Shown: one piece after another, positions 1 through 7,330 of the stretch
How the letters are laid out: each line of letters starts with the position of its first letter
How positions within the stretch are numbered: the stretch's first letter is position 1
Source: Methanobacteriota archaeon
GTDB lineage: Archaea; Halobacteriota; Syntropharchaeia; JACQPP01
NCBI GenBank assembly: GCA_016207465.1
Contig: JACQPP010000148.1
Location: 1 to 26,907 of the forward strand
Reading direction: 5' to 3'
Length of the DNA: 26,907 bases
Program-made: the position numbers and the translations under genes
Notes under the pieces: model-generated
Database searches by the model: none
Told to the model about the DNA's origin: nothing
Seen by the model: the letters and a program-made list of their open reading frames with translations, nothing else

Positions 1-708
1 CCGCAGGGCCCCCTGGGGCCCCCGCCCCCCCAGAACCACCTCGTAATTCACCAGGGAGAACACCAGCAACACCCCCAATGCATAGACAAGCCACACCCCC
101 AGCCCCGCGATGAACCCCAGGGCCCGGGGCACCATCCCCAACAGCATGCTCCCCCGGTCGGCAGCCGGGGCCCCCAGGAAACCCCGCATGTCCCCCGCCA
201 GGTCCCCCCGGTACTGGGTGAGACCCCACAGGGGAAGGAGCGCCCCCAGGGCCACCAGCACCCCCACCACCACATTCACCCCCAGCACCCCCCACAGGTG
301 ACGCCTCCCGCATCGGGCCATCTCCTCCAGGCTCGCCCCTCCCCCCTCCAGCGCCCGGCGGCACATCCCGATGGCCCCCGCCGTAAAATACGAGGAGACG
401 ACCGCCACCAGACCGCCCCCCACCACCACCGCCCCCACCAGGCGCACCGGGTCCCCCAGAAGCCGCCCCACCCACGCCTCCGGAGCCACCGCCGACTCCA
501 CCGGGCCCCCCCGCGCCAGCGACTCCACCAGCACCGGCAGAAGCACCACCAACGCCACCACCCCCACCGCAAACAGAGACAAGACCCCCTCCAGCAGAAA
601 CGGCTCACCAAGGGACCGGTTCCCCATCCACACCAGCACCCCCTCCCGCAGGACCGCCCCCAGGTCCACCTCCCTCTTCTCCAAGGCAATCGCAGGCTCC
701 ACCGCCAT
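1..708 (-). CDS. Partial multi-pass membrane protein, C-terminus beyond the window
   Basis: Reading the minus strand from the ATG at 706-708 gives 236 codons with no stop before the window edge, so the C-terminus is missing. After a short cytosolic start (MAVEPAIALEKREVD) the protein has at least five hydrophobic segments, rich in Val, Leu, Ala and Gly, at roughly residues 40-60, 75-105, 130-155, 165-185 and 200-225. The pattern of long hydrophobic blocks separated by short loops such as CRRALEGGGASLEEMARCGR resembles the widespread archaeal multi-pass integral membrane proteins of unknown function. No catalytic motif is visible. The stretch 708-790 upstream carries only the tRNA-Ile trailer. 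I infer a membrane protein but no role. Confidence 0.75.
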   Translation of the reverse strand, partial: MAVEPAIALEKREVDLGAVLREGVLVWMGNRSLGEPFLLEGVLSLFAVGVVALVVLLPVLVESLARGGPVESAVAPEAWVGRLLGDPVRLVGAVVVGGGLVAVVSSYFTAGAIGMCRRALEGGGASLEEMARCGRRHLWGVLGVNVVVGVLVALGALLPLWGLTQYRGDLAGDMRGFLGAPAADRGSMLLGMVPRALGFIAGLGVWLVYALGVLLVFSLVNYEVVLGGRGPQGALR

Positions 709-769
709 GCCCCAACCTCACCCACCCCGGAGATGGCCTTTTCGGTATCTTGCCCGCCCGGAGGAGCGG

Positions 770-792
770 GCAAAAGAAAGAAAAGGGATTTG
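770..792. repeat. 23-bp purine-rich repeat at the 3' end of tRNA-Ile
   Basis: The 23 bases at 770-792 recur exactly, in inverse orientation, at 10230-10252 in front of queD. On the tRNA-Ile (minus) strand the repeat reads as a T-rich tract directly after the mature 3' end, so it probably serves as a T-tract transcription terminator of the archaeal kind. The two outermost bases overlap the tRNA. Confidence 0.7.
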
Positions 793-864
793 GGCCCGGA
801 GAGATTCGGACTCTCGACCTCCCGGTTATCAGCCGGGCGCACCACCAGGCTATGCTACGGGCCC
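791..864 (-). tRNA. tRNA-Ile (anticodon GAU)
   Basis: The minus strand folds into a complete cloverleaf: a 7-bp acceptor stem (GGGCCCG with CGGGCCC), an anticodon stem CCCGG/CCGGG with loop CTGATAA (anticodon GAT), and a T arm GAGAG/CTCTC with loop TCCGAAT. Position 791 gives discriminator A73. There is no intron and no encoded CCA. A TATA-like element (GGTATTAAAC on the minus strand, about 895-906) lies upstream and a T-rich tract follows the 3' end. Confidence 0.95.
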
Positions 865-962
865 ACGGAATGCGGTTCGCTGTATGCGGGGGCCCGTTTA
901 ATACCTTTTCGACCCACGCCAGCGAAACCCATTTGTTATCCCAGAGCGATGGATGGCCACCC

Positions 963-1700
963 ATGTCGCTGCAGCAGGAGATGGTCTACCGGGCCGGGAG
1001 GTGGATTCTCCCCCGGATGCTGGGGGACCTGAAGGTGGAGGTCCACGGCCTCCGGAACTTTCCCCCGAGGCCCCCGGCCCTCGTCATCTCCAACCACCGG
1101 ACCATGCTGGACCCCCTCGTGCTCCTCATGAAGGTGGACAAGCCCATCACCTTCATGGCCGCCGACTACCTGTTCAAGTTCCCCCTGGTGCGGGAGGTCT
1201 TCCAGGCCGCCGGGGTGGTCCCCGTCCACCCCGAGGGGGGCGCGGGGGTGAAGGGCTCCATCGAGCGCGCCATCGAACTGCTCCAGGCTGGGGATTATGT
1301 GGGCATCTACCCGGAGGGCGCGGACAACTTCGCCCGCCCCCTAGGGGAGGAGAAGGTGGGCCCCTTCCACACCGGGTTCGCCCGCATCGCCCACGCCACC
1401 CGGGTCCCCGTGGTCCCCGTGGCCGTCCGGCCCGAGCGGGAGAGCCTCATGGCCCAGGTGCCCCCCGGCCTCACCCAGTGGTTCACCCGCTCCCCCAAGT
1501 ACCAGGAGGGGGTGGCCCTCATCCAGTACCACGGCCGGGTGGACATCCGCATCGGCAAACCCCTGCCCCTGAAAAAATACTACGAGAGGGAGCTGGACGG
1601 CAACATGCTCCACGAGATGGCCAATCTCGCTCGCACCTGCGTCCACGACATGTACCGAGGCCGCAACCTGAAGAAGTGGATGGGGGCCAACTCCGGCTGA
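963..1700 (+). CDS. 1-acyl-glycerol-3-phosphate acyltransferase family protein (PlsC/LPLAT)
   Basis: The 245-residue product carries the lysophospholipid acyltransferase signature: block I NHRTMLD (HX4D, residues 44-50), a block III-like YPEGADNF near residue 116 and a following VPVVPVAV strand. The family transfers acyl groups from acyl-CoA or acyl-ACP to lyso-lipids, usually at the membrane surface. I chose ATG 963 because residues before it read through the tRNA-Ile gene, and MSLQQEMVYRAGRWI is a plausible N-terminus; a weak TTGTTATC element lies about 25 bp upstream. Archaeal membranes are mainly ether lipids, so a bacterial-type acyltransferase is notable; its substrate cannot be told. 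It precedes an MDR oxidoreductase by 42 bp. Confidence 0.85.
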   Translation: MSLQQEMVYRAGRWILPRMLGDLKVEVHGLRNFPPRPPALVISNHRTMLDPLVLLMKVDKPITFMAADYLFKFPLVREVFQAAGVVPVHPEGGAGVKGSIERAIELLQAGDYVGIYPEGADNFARPLGEEKVGPFHTGFARIAHATRVPVVPVAVRPERESLMAQVPPGLTQWFTRSPKYQEGVALIQYHGRVDIRIGKPLPLKKYYERELDGNMLHEMANLARTCVHDMYRGRNLKKWMGANSG

Positions 1701-1705
1701 CCCCA

Positions 1706-1717
1706 AAGACTTTATCC
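1706..1717 (+). promoter_or_regulatory. TATA box of the MDR oxidoreductase gene
   Basis: AAGACTTTATCC is the only AT-rich stretch in the 42-bp gap and sits about 30 bp before the ATG at 1743, as expected for a leaderless archaeal transcript. It suggests that the gene is not merely read from the acyltransferase promoter. Confidence 0.5.
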
Positions 1718-1742
1718 CTGTCCCGACCGAGCCCGTCCTGAC

Positions 1743-2777
1743 ATGAAGGCGGTCGTCCTGCGGCGCCACGGGGGACCCGAGGTCCTCCAGACGGAGGAGG
1801 TCCCCACCCCGGAGCCGGGCCCCAAGGAGGTCCGGGTGCGGGTGGCGGCCTGCGCCCTCAACCACCTCGACGTCTGGGTCCGCCGGGGGCTCCCCAACCT
1901 CAAGCTCACCTATCCCCACATCCTCGGCTCCGACATCGCCGGGACCGTGGACACCCTGGGGCCCGGGGCCCATGCCCCCCCGCCGGGGAGCCCGGTGCTC
2001 CTCTCCCCCGGAGTCTCCTGCCGGGCCTGCGCCCGCTGCATAGAGGGCCGGGACGACCTCTGCCCCCGCTACGGCATCCTCGGGGAGAACCGCAACGGGG
2101 GATACGCCGACTGTGTGGTGGTCCCCCAGGAGAACCTCCTCCCCATGCCCCCCCGCCTGAAGCCCGAGGAGGCCGCCTGCATCCCCCTGGTCTTTCTCAC
2201 CGCCTGGCACATGCTCCTTCCCCGGGCCCAGATACGGCCGGGGGAGACGGTGCTGGTCATGGCCGCCGGGAGCGGCGTGGGGAGCGCGGCCCTCCAGATT
2301 GCCCGGCTCCACGGGTGCACCGTCATCGCCGCCGCCGGCAGCGACGACAAACTCCAGAAGGCCCGGGCCCTCGGGGCCGACCACACCATCAACTACACCC
2401 GGGAGGACCTCGTGGAGCGGATCCGCGCCCTCACCGGGGGCCACGGGGTCGAGGTGGTGGCCGACCACACCGGCACCCAGTTCTGGGACCGGTCCCTCCG
2501 CTGCCTCGCCCACGCGGGACGACTGGTCACCGTGGGGGCCACCAGCGGCTTCGACGCCCGCGTGGACCTCCGCCACCTCTTCTTCCGCCGCCTCAGCCTC
2601 CTCGGCTCCACCATGGGCTCCACCGGGGACCTCTGGGAGGTCCTCCGCTTCGTCGAGCAGGGCCGACTCCGCCCCGTCCTCGACTCCACATTCCCCCTGG
2701 AGGAGGCCCCCCAGGCCCACCGGCGCATCGAGAAGCGCGAGGTCTTCGGCAAAGTGGTCCTCCGGGTGCCCTCATGA
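1743..2777 (+). CDS. Zinc-type alcohol dehydrogenase-like oxidoreductase (MDR superfamily)
   Basis: The 344-residue product has the two-domain MDR layout: an N-terminal GroES-like domain, a structural-zinc lobe with Cys93, Cys96, Cys99 and Cys107, then a Rossmann domain with the nucleotide motif AAGSGVGSAALQIA near residues 174-187. The place where classical zinc alcohol dehydrogenases have GHE reads GSD (residues 62-64), so the catalytic zinc site is altered and the enzyme may act more like an NADPH:quinone or enoyl reductase. The next reading frame starts inside its stop codon (ATGA at 2774-2777), which implies co-transcription with the EMC6-like gene. The substrate is unknown. Confidence 0.88.
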   Translation: MKAVVLRRHGGPEVLQTEEVPTPEPGPKEVRVRVAACALNHLDVWVRRGLPNLKLTYPHILGSDIAGTVDTLGPGAHAPPPGSPVLLSPGVSCRACARCIEGRDDLCPRYGILGENRNGGYADCVVVPQENLLPMPPRLKPEEAACIPLVFLTAWHMLLPRAQIRPGETVLVMAAGSGVGSAALQIARLHGCTVIAAAGSDDKLQKARALGADHTINYTREDLVERIRALTGGHGVEVVADHTGTQFWDRSLRCLAHAGRLVTVGATSGFDARVDLRHLFFRRLSLLGSTMGSTGDLWEVLRFVEQGRLRPVLDSTFPLEEAPQAHRRIEKREVFGKVVLRVPS

Positions 2778-3136
2778 GCCGGCAGAAGAGCGAAGAGGGG
2801 AAAGCGGAGGCCCCCCAGGCCCCCCCTCGGACCCCCGAGGAGAAGATGCGGGAGGCCCGCTCCGCCCTCGGCCGCATCCTCCTCTCCGCCCTCTTCGGGG
2901 TCCTCGCCGGGGCCCTCTCCTTCCTCACCGTCACCGGCGACCTCCTCTACAAGAACCCCGCGGGGACCGCGCGCGGCGTCTTCCTCCTCCTCACATTCAT
3001 CCTCCTCCAGGTCCCCCTCGACCGCCACCTCCGCATCGCCCCCACATCCAAGAAGGAGTGGGCATCCATCGGCTTCCTCACATTCACCCTCTGGTTCCTC
3101 ACCTGGTCCGCCCTCGTCATGGGGAGCGCCAGGTAG
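2774..3136 (+). CDS. Small membrane protein, EMC6-like
   Basis: The 120-residue product has a charged, proline-rich N-terminus of about 30 residues followed by three hydrophobic segments: around residues 33-52 (ILLSALFGVLAGALSFL), 68-80 (GVFLLLTFILL) and 97-116 (GFLTFTLWFLTWSALVMG). This three-helix pattern and the closing W/T-rich helix resemble archaeal homologues of EMC6, a core subunit of the ER membrane complex that helps insert membrane proteins. The match is by eye and the protein could be an unrelated small membrane protein. It overlaps the MDR gene by 4 bp and ends 1 bp from the convergent TOPRIM gene. Confidence 0.6.
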   Translation: MSRQKSEEGKAEAPQAPPRTPEEKMREARSALGRILLSALFGVLAGALSFLTVTGDLLYKNPAGTARGVFLLLTFILLQVPLDRHLRIAPTSKKEWASIGFLTFTLWFLTWSALVMGSAR

Positions 3137-3137
3137 C

Positions 3138-3566
3138 CTACTCGGAGGCCCGCCTCTTCAGCCCGTGGAGAGACTCGATGGTCCGGAACCCCGTCCCCCG
3201 CAGCAACTCGCGCAGACTCTGCCGATAGCGGCGGTCCACCCGCACCCCCCGCCGCTCCAGTTTGTGTGCCAGCCTCCGGTGGATATGGGTCCCCTGCCGG
3301 TCGAAGTCCGTGAGCACCGACACCCGCCGGTGGCGCGCCGCCACCCACTCCACGAACTCCGACTCCGGCAGCCGGGTGCTGGCGCACATGAGGATGGGGC
3401 CATCAAAGCCGTAGCCGCGCAGGGCCCGCATATCATGGGCCCCCTCCACGATGACCGCATCCACATCCCCCCTCATCTCCGCGATGAGCTCCTCCACCCC
3501 CAGGCAGAGGTCCACCCGGGCCCGGTGGCGCCTCCGCGCCTCCCTACCCTCGGCTCTCTCCCCCAT
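3138..3566 (-). CDS. TOPRIM domain protein (RNase M5/small-primase-like)
   Basis: The 142-residue product is almost only a TOPRIM fold: the conserved glutamate is in VIVEGAHDMRAL (Glu41) and the DxD motif in LTDFDRQG (Asp87, Asp89), which bind Mg2+ in topoisomerases, primases and OLD/RNase M5 nucleases. Stand-alone archaeal TOPRIM proteins of this size are common, but their function is largely unproven. I chose ATG 3564-3566 because it gives a compact domain and overlaps the end of the upstream TIM-barrel gene by 23 bp, so the pair is probably co-transcribed. It converges with the EMC6-like gene. Confidence 0.85.
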   Translation of the reverse strand: MGERAEGREARRRHRARVDLCLGVEELIAEMRGDVDAVIVEGAHDMRALRGYGFDGPILMCASTRLPESEFVEWVAARHRRVSVLTDFDRQGTHIHRRLAHKLERRGVRVDRRYRQSLRELLRGTGFRTIESLHGLKRRASE

Positions 3567-4347
3567 CCGACTCCTCCTCCGCGGCCCCCTGGAGGAACCC
3601 CCGGATTCTCTCCAGCGACGGGACGAGAGATTCCCTCCGGTAGACCTCCACCACCCACGGACCCATCCCCCGCTCCCGCAGCAAGCGGAGCACCGGCTCC
3701 AGGGCGAATGCGCCCGCCCCCAGGGGACCATGGCTGTCCCGTCCCCCCTCCGGCTCATGGAGGTGGACCCCCCGGACCCGGTCCCCGAAGGCCGAGAGGA
3801 AATCCGCCAGGTCCCGCTGCACCAGGCCCCCCTTCCGGGCCAGGTGGAGGTGGCCCAGGTCCAAGAGCAGCCCCATCCGCGCATCATCCAGGAGCCGCTC
3901 CAACTCCCGCTCGGCGGCCCCCGGACCCTCCCACGGATTCTCCAAGAGCAACTCCAGCCGGCTCCGGGCCCGCAGTTCCCCCAGGGCCGCCACCCCCTCC
4001 TCCACCGTGTCCCCCGCCGGGGGCGGATGGAACACCACATACCGGGCCCGCAGGCCCCCCGCCAGCCGCAGCAGGGCCCCCAGGAGACTCCGGCTCGGCT
4101 CCGCCACCCCCACATCCGGGTTCGCCGGGTCCACATGGAGATGGGGCGCGTGGAGGGCCAACTCGAAGCCCCCCTGGATGCACTGGTCCCGCAATCGCCG
4201 GTGCTCCAACTTCTGCCACCCCAGCGGGGTCCAGTTCAGGTTGACCTCCAGGAGCTTCACCCCCAGCGGGGGCAACTCCCCCAATACCTCCCGGGGCCCG
4301 CGGCGGCCGAAGGCGGTGGTGGAGACACCCACCTCGGGTTCCTTCAT
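3544..4347 (-). CDS. Sugar phosphate isomerase/epimerase family protein (xylose isomerase-like TIM barrel)
   Basis: The 267-residue protein reads as an AP-endonuclease-2/xylose-isomerase-like barrel: successive strand ends carry HAPHLHVDP, VVFHPPP, LLLENPW, LLLDLGHLHLA and GVHLHEPEGG, which supply the His, Glu and Asp ligands usual for the divalent-metal site of this superfamily. Members include endonuclease IV and many sugar isomerases, so the substrate is open. The start at 4347 lies about 28 bp downstream (minus strand) of the TATA-like element GCATAAAGG, matching a leaderless transcript. It overlaps the TOPRIM gene by 23 bp and is divergent from lysA. Confidence 0.8.
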   Translation of the reverse strand: MKEPEVGVSTTAFGRRGPREVLGELPPLGVKLLEVNLNWTPLGWQKLEHRRLRDQCIQGGFELALHAPHLHVDPANPDVGVAEPSRSLLGALLRLAGGLRARYVVFHPPPAGDTVEEGVAALGELRARSRLELLLENPWEGPGAAERELERLLDDARMGLLLDLGHLHLARKGGLVQRDLADFLSAFGDRVRGVHLHEPEGGRDSHGPLGAGAFALEPVLRLLRERGMGPWVVEVYRRESLVPSLERIRGFLQGAAEEESDGGESRG

Positions 4348-4368
4348 CCCTCACCCCTACCCCCGGAG

Positions 4369-4380
4369 AACCCTTTATGC
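4369..4380. promoter_or_regulatory. Shared TATA-like element between the TIM-barrel gene and lysA
   Basis: AACCCTTTATGC is the only AT-rich stretch between the two divergent genes. It lies about 28 bp from the minus-strand start (4347) and about 40 bp from the lysA ATG (4416), so it may serve one or both directions. Confidence 0.45.
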
Positions 4381-4415
4381 TTTCCCGGGCGAGCGTAAGC
4401 GGGTGGGGAAAACCC

Positions 4416-5660
4416 ATGTCCCATCTCAAATTCGGAGGCGCCGACACTGTCGCTCTCGCGGAGAGATACGGGACCCCCCTCTACCTCCTGGACGAGGAGC
4501 GCATCCGCCGCCACTACCGGGACTACCGCCGGGCCTTCCCCCGCGCCGACCTCTACTACGCGGCCAAGGCCAACGGCTCCCTGGCTGTCCTCCGCATCCT
4601 CGCCCGCATGGGAGCCGGGGCCGACGTCTTCAGCGACGGCGAACTCGCCCTCGCCCTCCGGGCGTCCATCCCCCCGGGGAAGATGCTCTTCAACGGGGTC
4701 TCCAAAAGCCCCCGCGAACTCGACGCCGCCGTCCGCCACCGGGTCGCGGTCTCCATGGACTCCCTCGACGAACTCGAAGCGCTCGGGGAGGCGGCCACCC
4801 GCCGGGGCCGGGTCCACCCCGCCGCCTTCCGGGTCAACCCCGACGTCTCCCCCCGCACCCACCCCAAGATTGCCACCGGACTCCGCACCTCCAAGTTCGG
4901 CATCCCCCACCGGGAGGTGGAGGCCGCCTACCGCCAGATGGCCCGGACCCCCGGCGTCCGGACCGCGGGAATCCACTGCCACATCGGCTCCCAAATCCTC
5001 GACCTCCGCCCCTTCACCGAGGCCACCCGCAAGGTCATGGAGCTCGCCGGGGCCGTCTCCCGCTTCGCTCCCCTCGACTGGGTGGACCTCGGCGGGGGAC
5101 TCGGGGTCTCCTACCGATTCGGAGACGAGGCCCCCGCCCCCCGCGACCTCGCCGAGGCAATCCTGTCCCCATTCGAGTCGGCCTGCGACCGCCTCCATAT
5201 CCGCCCGCGCCTCATCCTGGAGCCCGGCCGCAGCCTCGTCGCCGACGCCGGCCTCCTCCTCACCCGCGTCCACATGGTGAAACGGACACACAAGACATTC
5301 ATCGGCGTGGACGCCGGATTCAACCTCCTCATCCGACCCGCCATGTACGGCGCCTACCACGAGGTCGCCGTGGCCAACCAATGGGGCCGGCCCCCCGCGG
5401 GCCGATATACCGTCGTGGGCCCCATCTGCGAGACCGGCGACGTCCTCGCCGAAGACCGCGAACTCCCCGAGGTCCGACGGGGGGACCTCATCGCCCTCTT
5501 CACCACCGGGGCCTACGGATACTCCATGAGCAGCCAATACAACGCCCGCCCCAGATGTCCCGAGGTCCTGCTCCATCGGGGAAAGGCAGAGGTCATCCGC
5601 CGGGGAGAGGGATTCCAGGACATGGTGCGGGGACAGGTCATCCCGAAACGATTAAGATAG
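4416..5660 (+). CDS. lysA: Diaminopimelate decarboxylase
   Basis: The 414-residue product is a full-length alanine racemase-fold (fold III) PLP enzyme that converts meso-diaminopimelate to L-lysine and CO2. The PLP lysine is Lys51 in YYAAKANG, the phosphate-binding glycines are in DLGGGLGVSY (about 225-233), the HCHIGSQI strand is at 187-194, EPGRS is at 269-273, and the cross-subunit active-site motif is CETGD (338-342). I take ATG 4416 rather than 4377, since 4377 falls inside the promoter element and adds an unrelated 13-residue leader. It indicates lysine synthesis by the DAP route. No other lys genes are in the window. Confidence 0.95.
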   Translation: MSHLKFGGADTVALAERYGTPLYLLDEERIRRHYRDYRRAFPRADLYYAAKANGSLAVLRILARMGAGADVFSDGELALALRASIPPGKMLFNGVSKSPRELDAAVRHRVAVSMDSLDELEALGEAATRRGRVHPAAFRVNPDVSPRTHPKIATGLRTSKFGIPHREVEAAYRQMARTPGVRTAGIHCHIGSQILDLRPFTEATRKVMELAGAVSRFAPLDWVDLGGGLGVSYRFGDEAPAPRDLAEAILSPFESACDRLHIRPRLILEPGRSLVADAGLLLTRVHMVKRTHKTFIGVDAGFNLLIRPAMYGAYHEVAVANQWGRPPAGRYTVVGPICETGDVLAEDRELPEVRRGDLIALFTTGAYGYSMSSQYNARPRCPEVLLHRGKAEVIRRGEGFQDMVRGQVIPKRLR

Positions 5661-5684
5661 AGCACAACCCATTCCAATACCGCT

Positions 5685-6097
5685 ATGGGAAGGCGTTCTC
5701 TGCATCTGCGACTCATTCAGGTGGGGGGGGAACAATTCTCCTCAGTTTCATATGGCTTGTCGCATTCTCGCCTTGGGCTCCCGGGTTTCAGGAATGGCAG
5801 GAATCAAAACTCCCCCGGTCGGAAGACCTCAATTTGCTGGATGTCTCTCATTCCGCGGAAGGGGGCAAATACCGTGTACGGGGCTCCGTTTTGAATCGAG
5901 GGAATCGGTCTGCCTACCAGGTCCAACTGATTGTGTCCTTCTATTCCCCGGAAGGAGAAATCCTGCTTAAAAACTCTCCGATTGTGGCCGCTCACTTACC
6001 GCCCGGTGAGACCATCCCTTTCGATGTCGTAGAGGCTCGCCCGTTGCCCACTGATGCTGTAGCGACGGTGAACGTCCGCTGGTCCACTACTCGATAA
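5685..6097 (+). pseudogene. Secreted FxLYD-like protein, frameshifted at a G8 tract
   Basis: The C-terminal part (LNLLDVSHS to VNVRWSTTR, frame ending with TAA at 6097) reads as a beta-sandwich of the FxLYD type found in exported archaeal and bacterial proteins. It has no start codon in its own frame. The ATG at 5685 opens MGRRSLHLRLIQVGG in another frame, and both frames meet at a run of eight G (5723-5730). Adding one G would join them into about 137 residues with a good signal peptide (basic start, then TILLSFIWLVAF). I infer one gene with a 1-base deletion: a sequencing error, a true lesion, or a slippage switch. It lies behind lysA in less GC-rich sequence. Confidence 0.6.
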
Positions 6098-6111
6098 CTC
6101 CATGAACGGCA

Positions 6112-6324
6112 TCATGCGGGAATCGCTCGCCGCTTCGGTGCCCGCGCCTTCTCGACCCAGCGGGCCAAGTGGCTGCGCGCCTCCAGAATCTCAATCTCGA
6201 CGGGGGTCCGGTTCTTGTCGTAGTGAACAATGATTCCATCTCCGATGTCTTCGCCATAGGCTGGTCGCCCCCGGCGCAGATGGATAACCAAGGCGTCAGA
6301 GTCGGGGCTGTATTCGGCGTTCAT
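6112..6324 (-). CDS. DUF2283 family small protein (putative antitoxin-like partner)
   Basis: The 70-residue protein has the DUF2283 pattern: YSPDSDALVIHLRRG, then DIGDGIIVHYDKNRTPVEIEILEAR, a short all-beta fold with one C-terminal helix. Members are often next to small DUF4258 proteins and have been viewed as toxin-antitoxin-like pairs, though biochemical proof is scarce. Its ATG overlaps the end of the DUF4258 gene by 4 bp, so they are translated as a unit. The two lie behind mobA on the same strand. Confidence 0.8.
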   Translation of the reverse strand: MNAEYSPDSDALVIHLRRGRPAYGEDIGDGIIVHYDKNRTPVEIEILEARSHLARWVEKARAPKRRAIPA

Positions 6325-6557
6325 GGTTGGTAGCGCTCCTTTTCCGCGGGATACACGGTCACAACAATTCTGCGCGCCTCCTCTTCCACATATACTACCC
6401 GGAGGATATAATGGTTGAGGCTCGATTGGGCAATCTTCCGGTCCTGATGGCCAGAAACCACACTCTGCGGCTTCGTCAGTATATCCCGCACCTTTTCCTC
6501 GGAGACCCGATAACGCCGCATCCGCCTGCGGGCATGACGAGAGAATATGACTTCCAT
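6321..6557 (-). CDS. DUF4258 family small protein (putative toxin-like partner)
   Basis: The 78-residue product begins MEVIFSRHARRRMRRYRVS and continues with the short DUF4258 pattern: a His-Ala-x-x-Arg-Met start, an amphipathic helix (EEKVRDILTKPQSV) and a closing beta meander (HYILRVVYVEEEARRIVVTVYPAEKERY). The fold is related to RelE/HigB-like small RNases, but no nuclease residues can be assigned by eye. It starts 2 bp after the mobA stop and overlaps the DUF2283 gene by 4 bp. In family context the pair may be a toxin-antitoxin module or a housekeeping pair; the sequence does not decide. Confidence 0.78.
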   Translation of the reverse strand: MEVIFSRHARRRMRRYRVSEEKVRDILTKPQSVVSGHQDRKIAQSSLNHYILRVVYVEEEARRIVVTVYPAEKERYQP

Positions 6558-6559
6558 GA

Positions 6560-7162
6560 TTACTGGCCCCCCGCCATCCTCCGCGCCCACTCCAGTTCTT
6601 CCGGTGTGTTCACGTTCACCAGCGAGCGCATGTCGGGCTCCCCCCGGCGCAGTTCCTCCTCGTCCACCCACCGCACCATCACCCGCGGGTAGAAGGAGAC
6701 CATCCGCTTCTCCCCCTCTCGGAGGGCCTGCCGGATGGCATCGAGGCACCCCTTGCGGTAGAGGGCGCAGAGGGGGTGGGGTCCGTGCTCCCGGGTGCGG
6801 GGGACCACCGCTTCGTCCCCCTCCCGCATGCTGTAGAGGGTCTCGATGAACCGGGGCCGCAGCAGGGGCAGGTCGCAGGAGACCGCCAGGGACCACTCTG
6901 TCCGCGCGGCCCGTAGCCCCTCCGCCAGGGCCGCCAGGGGCCCCGCGTAGTCCACCGGGTCCACCACTGTCCGCGCCCCGAACTCCGCGAACCTCTCCGG
7001 GGCGTTGGTGACCACGATGACCTCCTGGCATATGGCCCGCAGGGCCTCCATCATGCAGTCCACCACCCGGCGGCCCCCCGCGAACTCCATGAACGCCTTG
7101 GGCCTGCCCATGCGGGAACTGCGGCCCCCTGCGAGGAGCAGAGCCGTGAGAGGGAGTGGCAT
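6560..7162 (-). CDS. mobA: Molybdenum cofactor guanylyltransferase (MobA-like)
   Basis: The 200-residue protein has the nucleotidyltransferase signature LLAGGRSSRMGRPKA at residues 8-22 and the metal-binding SCDLPLL segment near residue 95. MobA attaches GMP to molybdopterin to form the bis-MGD cofactor, in the cytosol. It could also be a related NTP transferase such as MobA-like CTP or phospholactate enzymes, but the length and the motif spacing fit MobA. ATG 7162 follows an AT-rich stretch (AGAATAAAATC on the minus strand, about 7190-7200). It is the first gene of a likely operon with the DUF4258/DUF2283 pair. Confidence 0.85.
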   Translation of the reverse strand: MPLPLTALLLAGGRSSRMGRPKAFMEFAGGRRVVDCMMEALRAICQEVIVVTNAPERFAEFGARTVVDPVDYAGPLAALAEGLRAARTEWSLAVSCDLPLLRPRFIETLYSMREGDEAVVPRTREHGPHPLCALYRKGCLDAIRQALREGEKRMVSFYPRVMVRWVDEEELRRGEPDMRSLVNVNTPEELEWARRMAGGQ

Positions 7163-7209
7163 AGATGGCGATATGGATGAGGAAGGAATGATTTTATTCT
7201 ATGGGTCTC

Positions 7210-7244
7210 TTTCTATTTTCCGAATGAAATAGAAAAGGGATTTG
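7210..7244. repeat. Hairpin-forming AT-rich repeat upstream of tRNA-Leu
   Basis: TTTCTATTT (7210-7218) and AAATAGAAA (7227-7235) form a perfect 9-bp inverted repeat around TCCGAATG. Read on the minus strand, 7211-7244 matches both ends of the queD-upstream element (10230-10290), including CAAATCCCTTTTCT and ATTTCATTCGGAAAA, but lacks its middle. It is directly before the tRNA-Leu gene and may double as its promoter region. Confidence 0.5.
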
Positions 7245-7329
7245 GCAGGGGTAGCCAAGCTTGGTCAAAGGCAGCAGACTCAAGATCTGCCCGCGTAGGC
7301 GTGCGGGGGTTCAAATCCCCTCCCCTGCA
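7245..7329 (+). tRNA. tRNA-Leu (anticodon CAA)
   Basis: A class II tRNA with acceptor GCAGGGG/CCCCTGC, anticodon stem GCAGA/TCTGC with loop CTCAAGA (anticodon CAA), a long variable arm and the T arm around TTCAAAT. Position 7329 gives discriminator A73, as expected for leucine. No intron and no encoded CCA. It is convergent with the reductase gene, whose stop codon is 2 bp away. Confidence 0.95.
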
Positions 7330-7330
7330 T

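Noticed and set aside
1341..2720. A 459-codon minus-strand frame over the acyltransferase and MDR genes
   Set aside because: Gly/Glu/Val-rich antisense shadow of two genes with intact motifs.
4007..5660. The long plus-strand frame that precedes the FxLYD-like part
   Set aside because: Its first part is Arg/Pro-rich and out of frame with lysA; only the segment from about 5730 looks coding.
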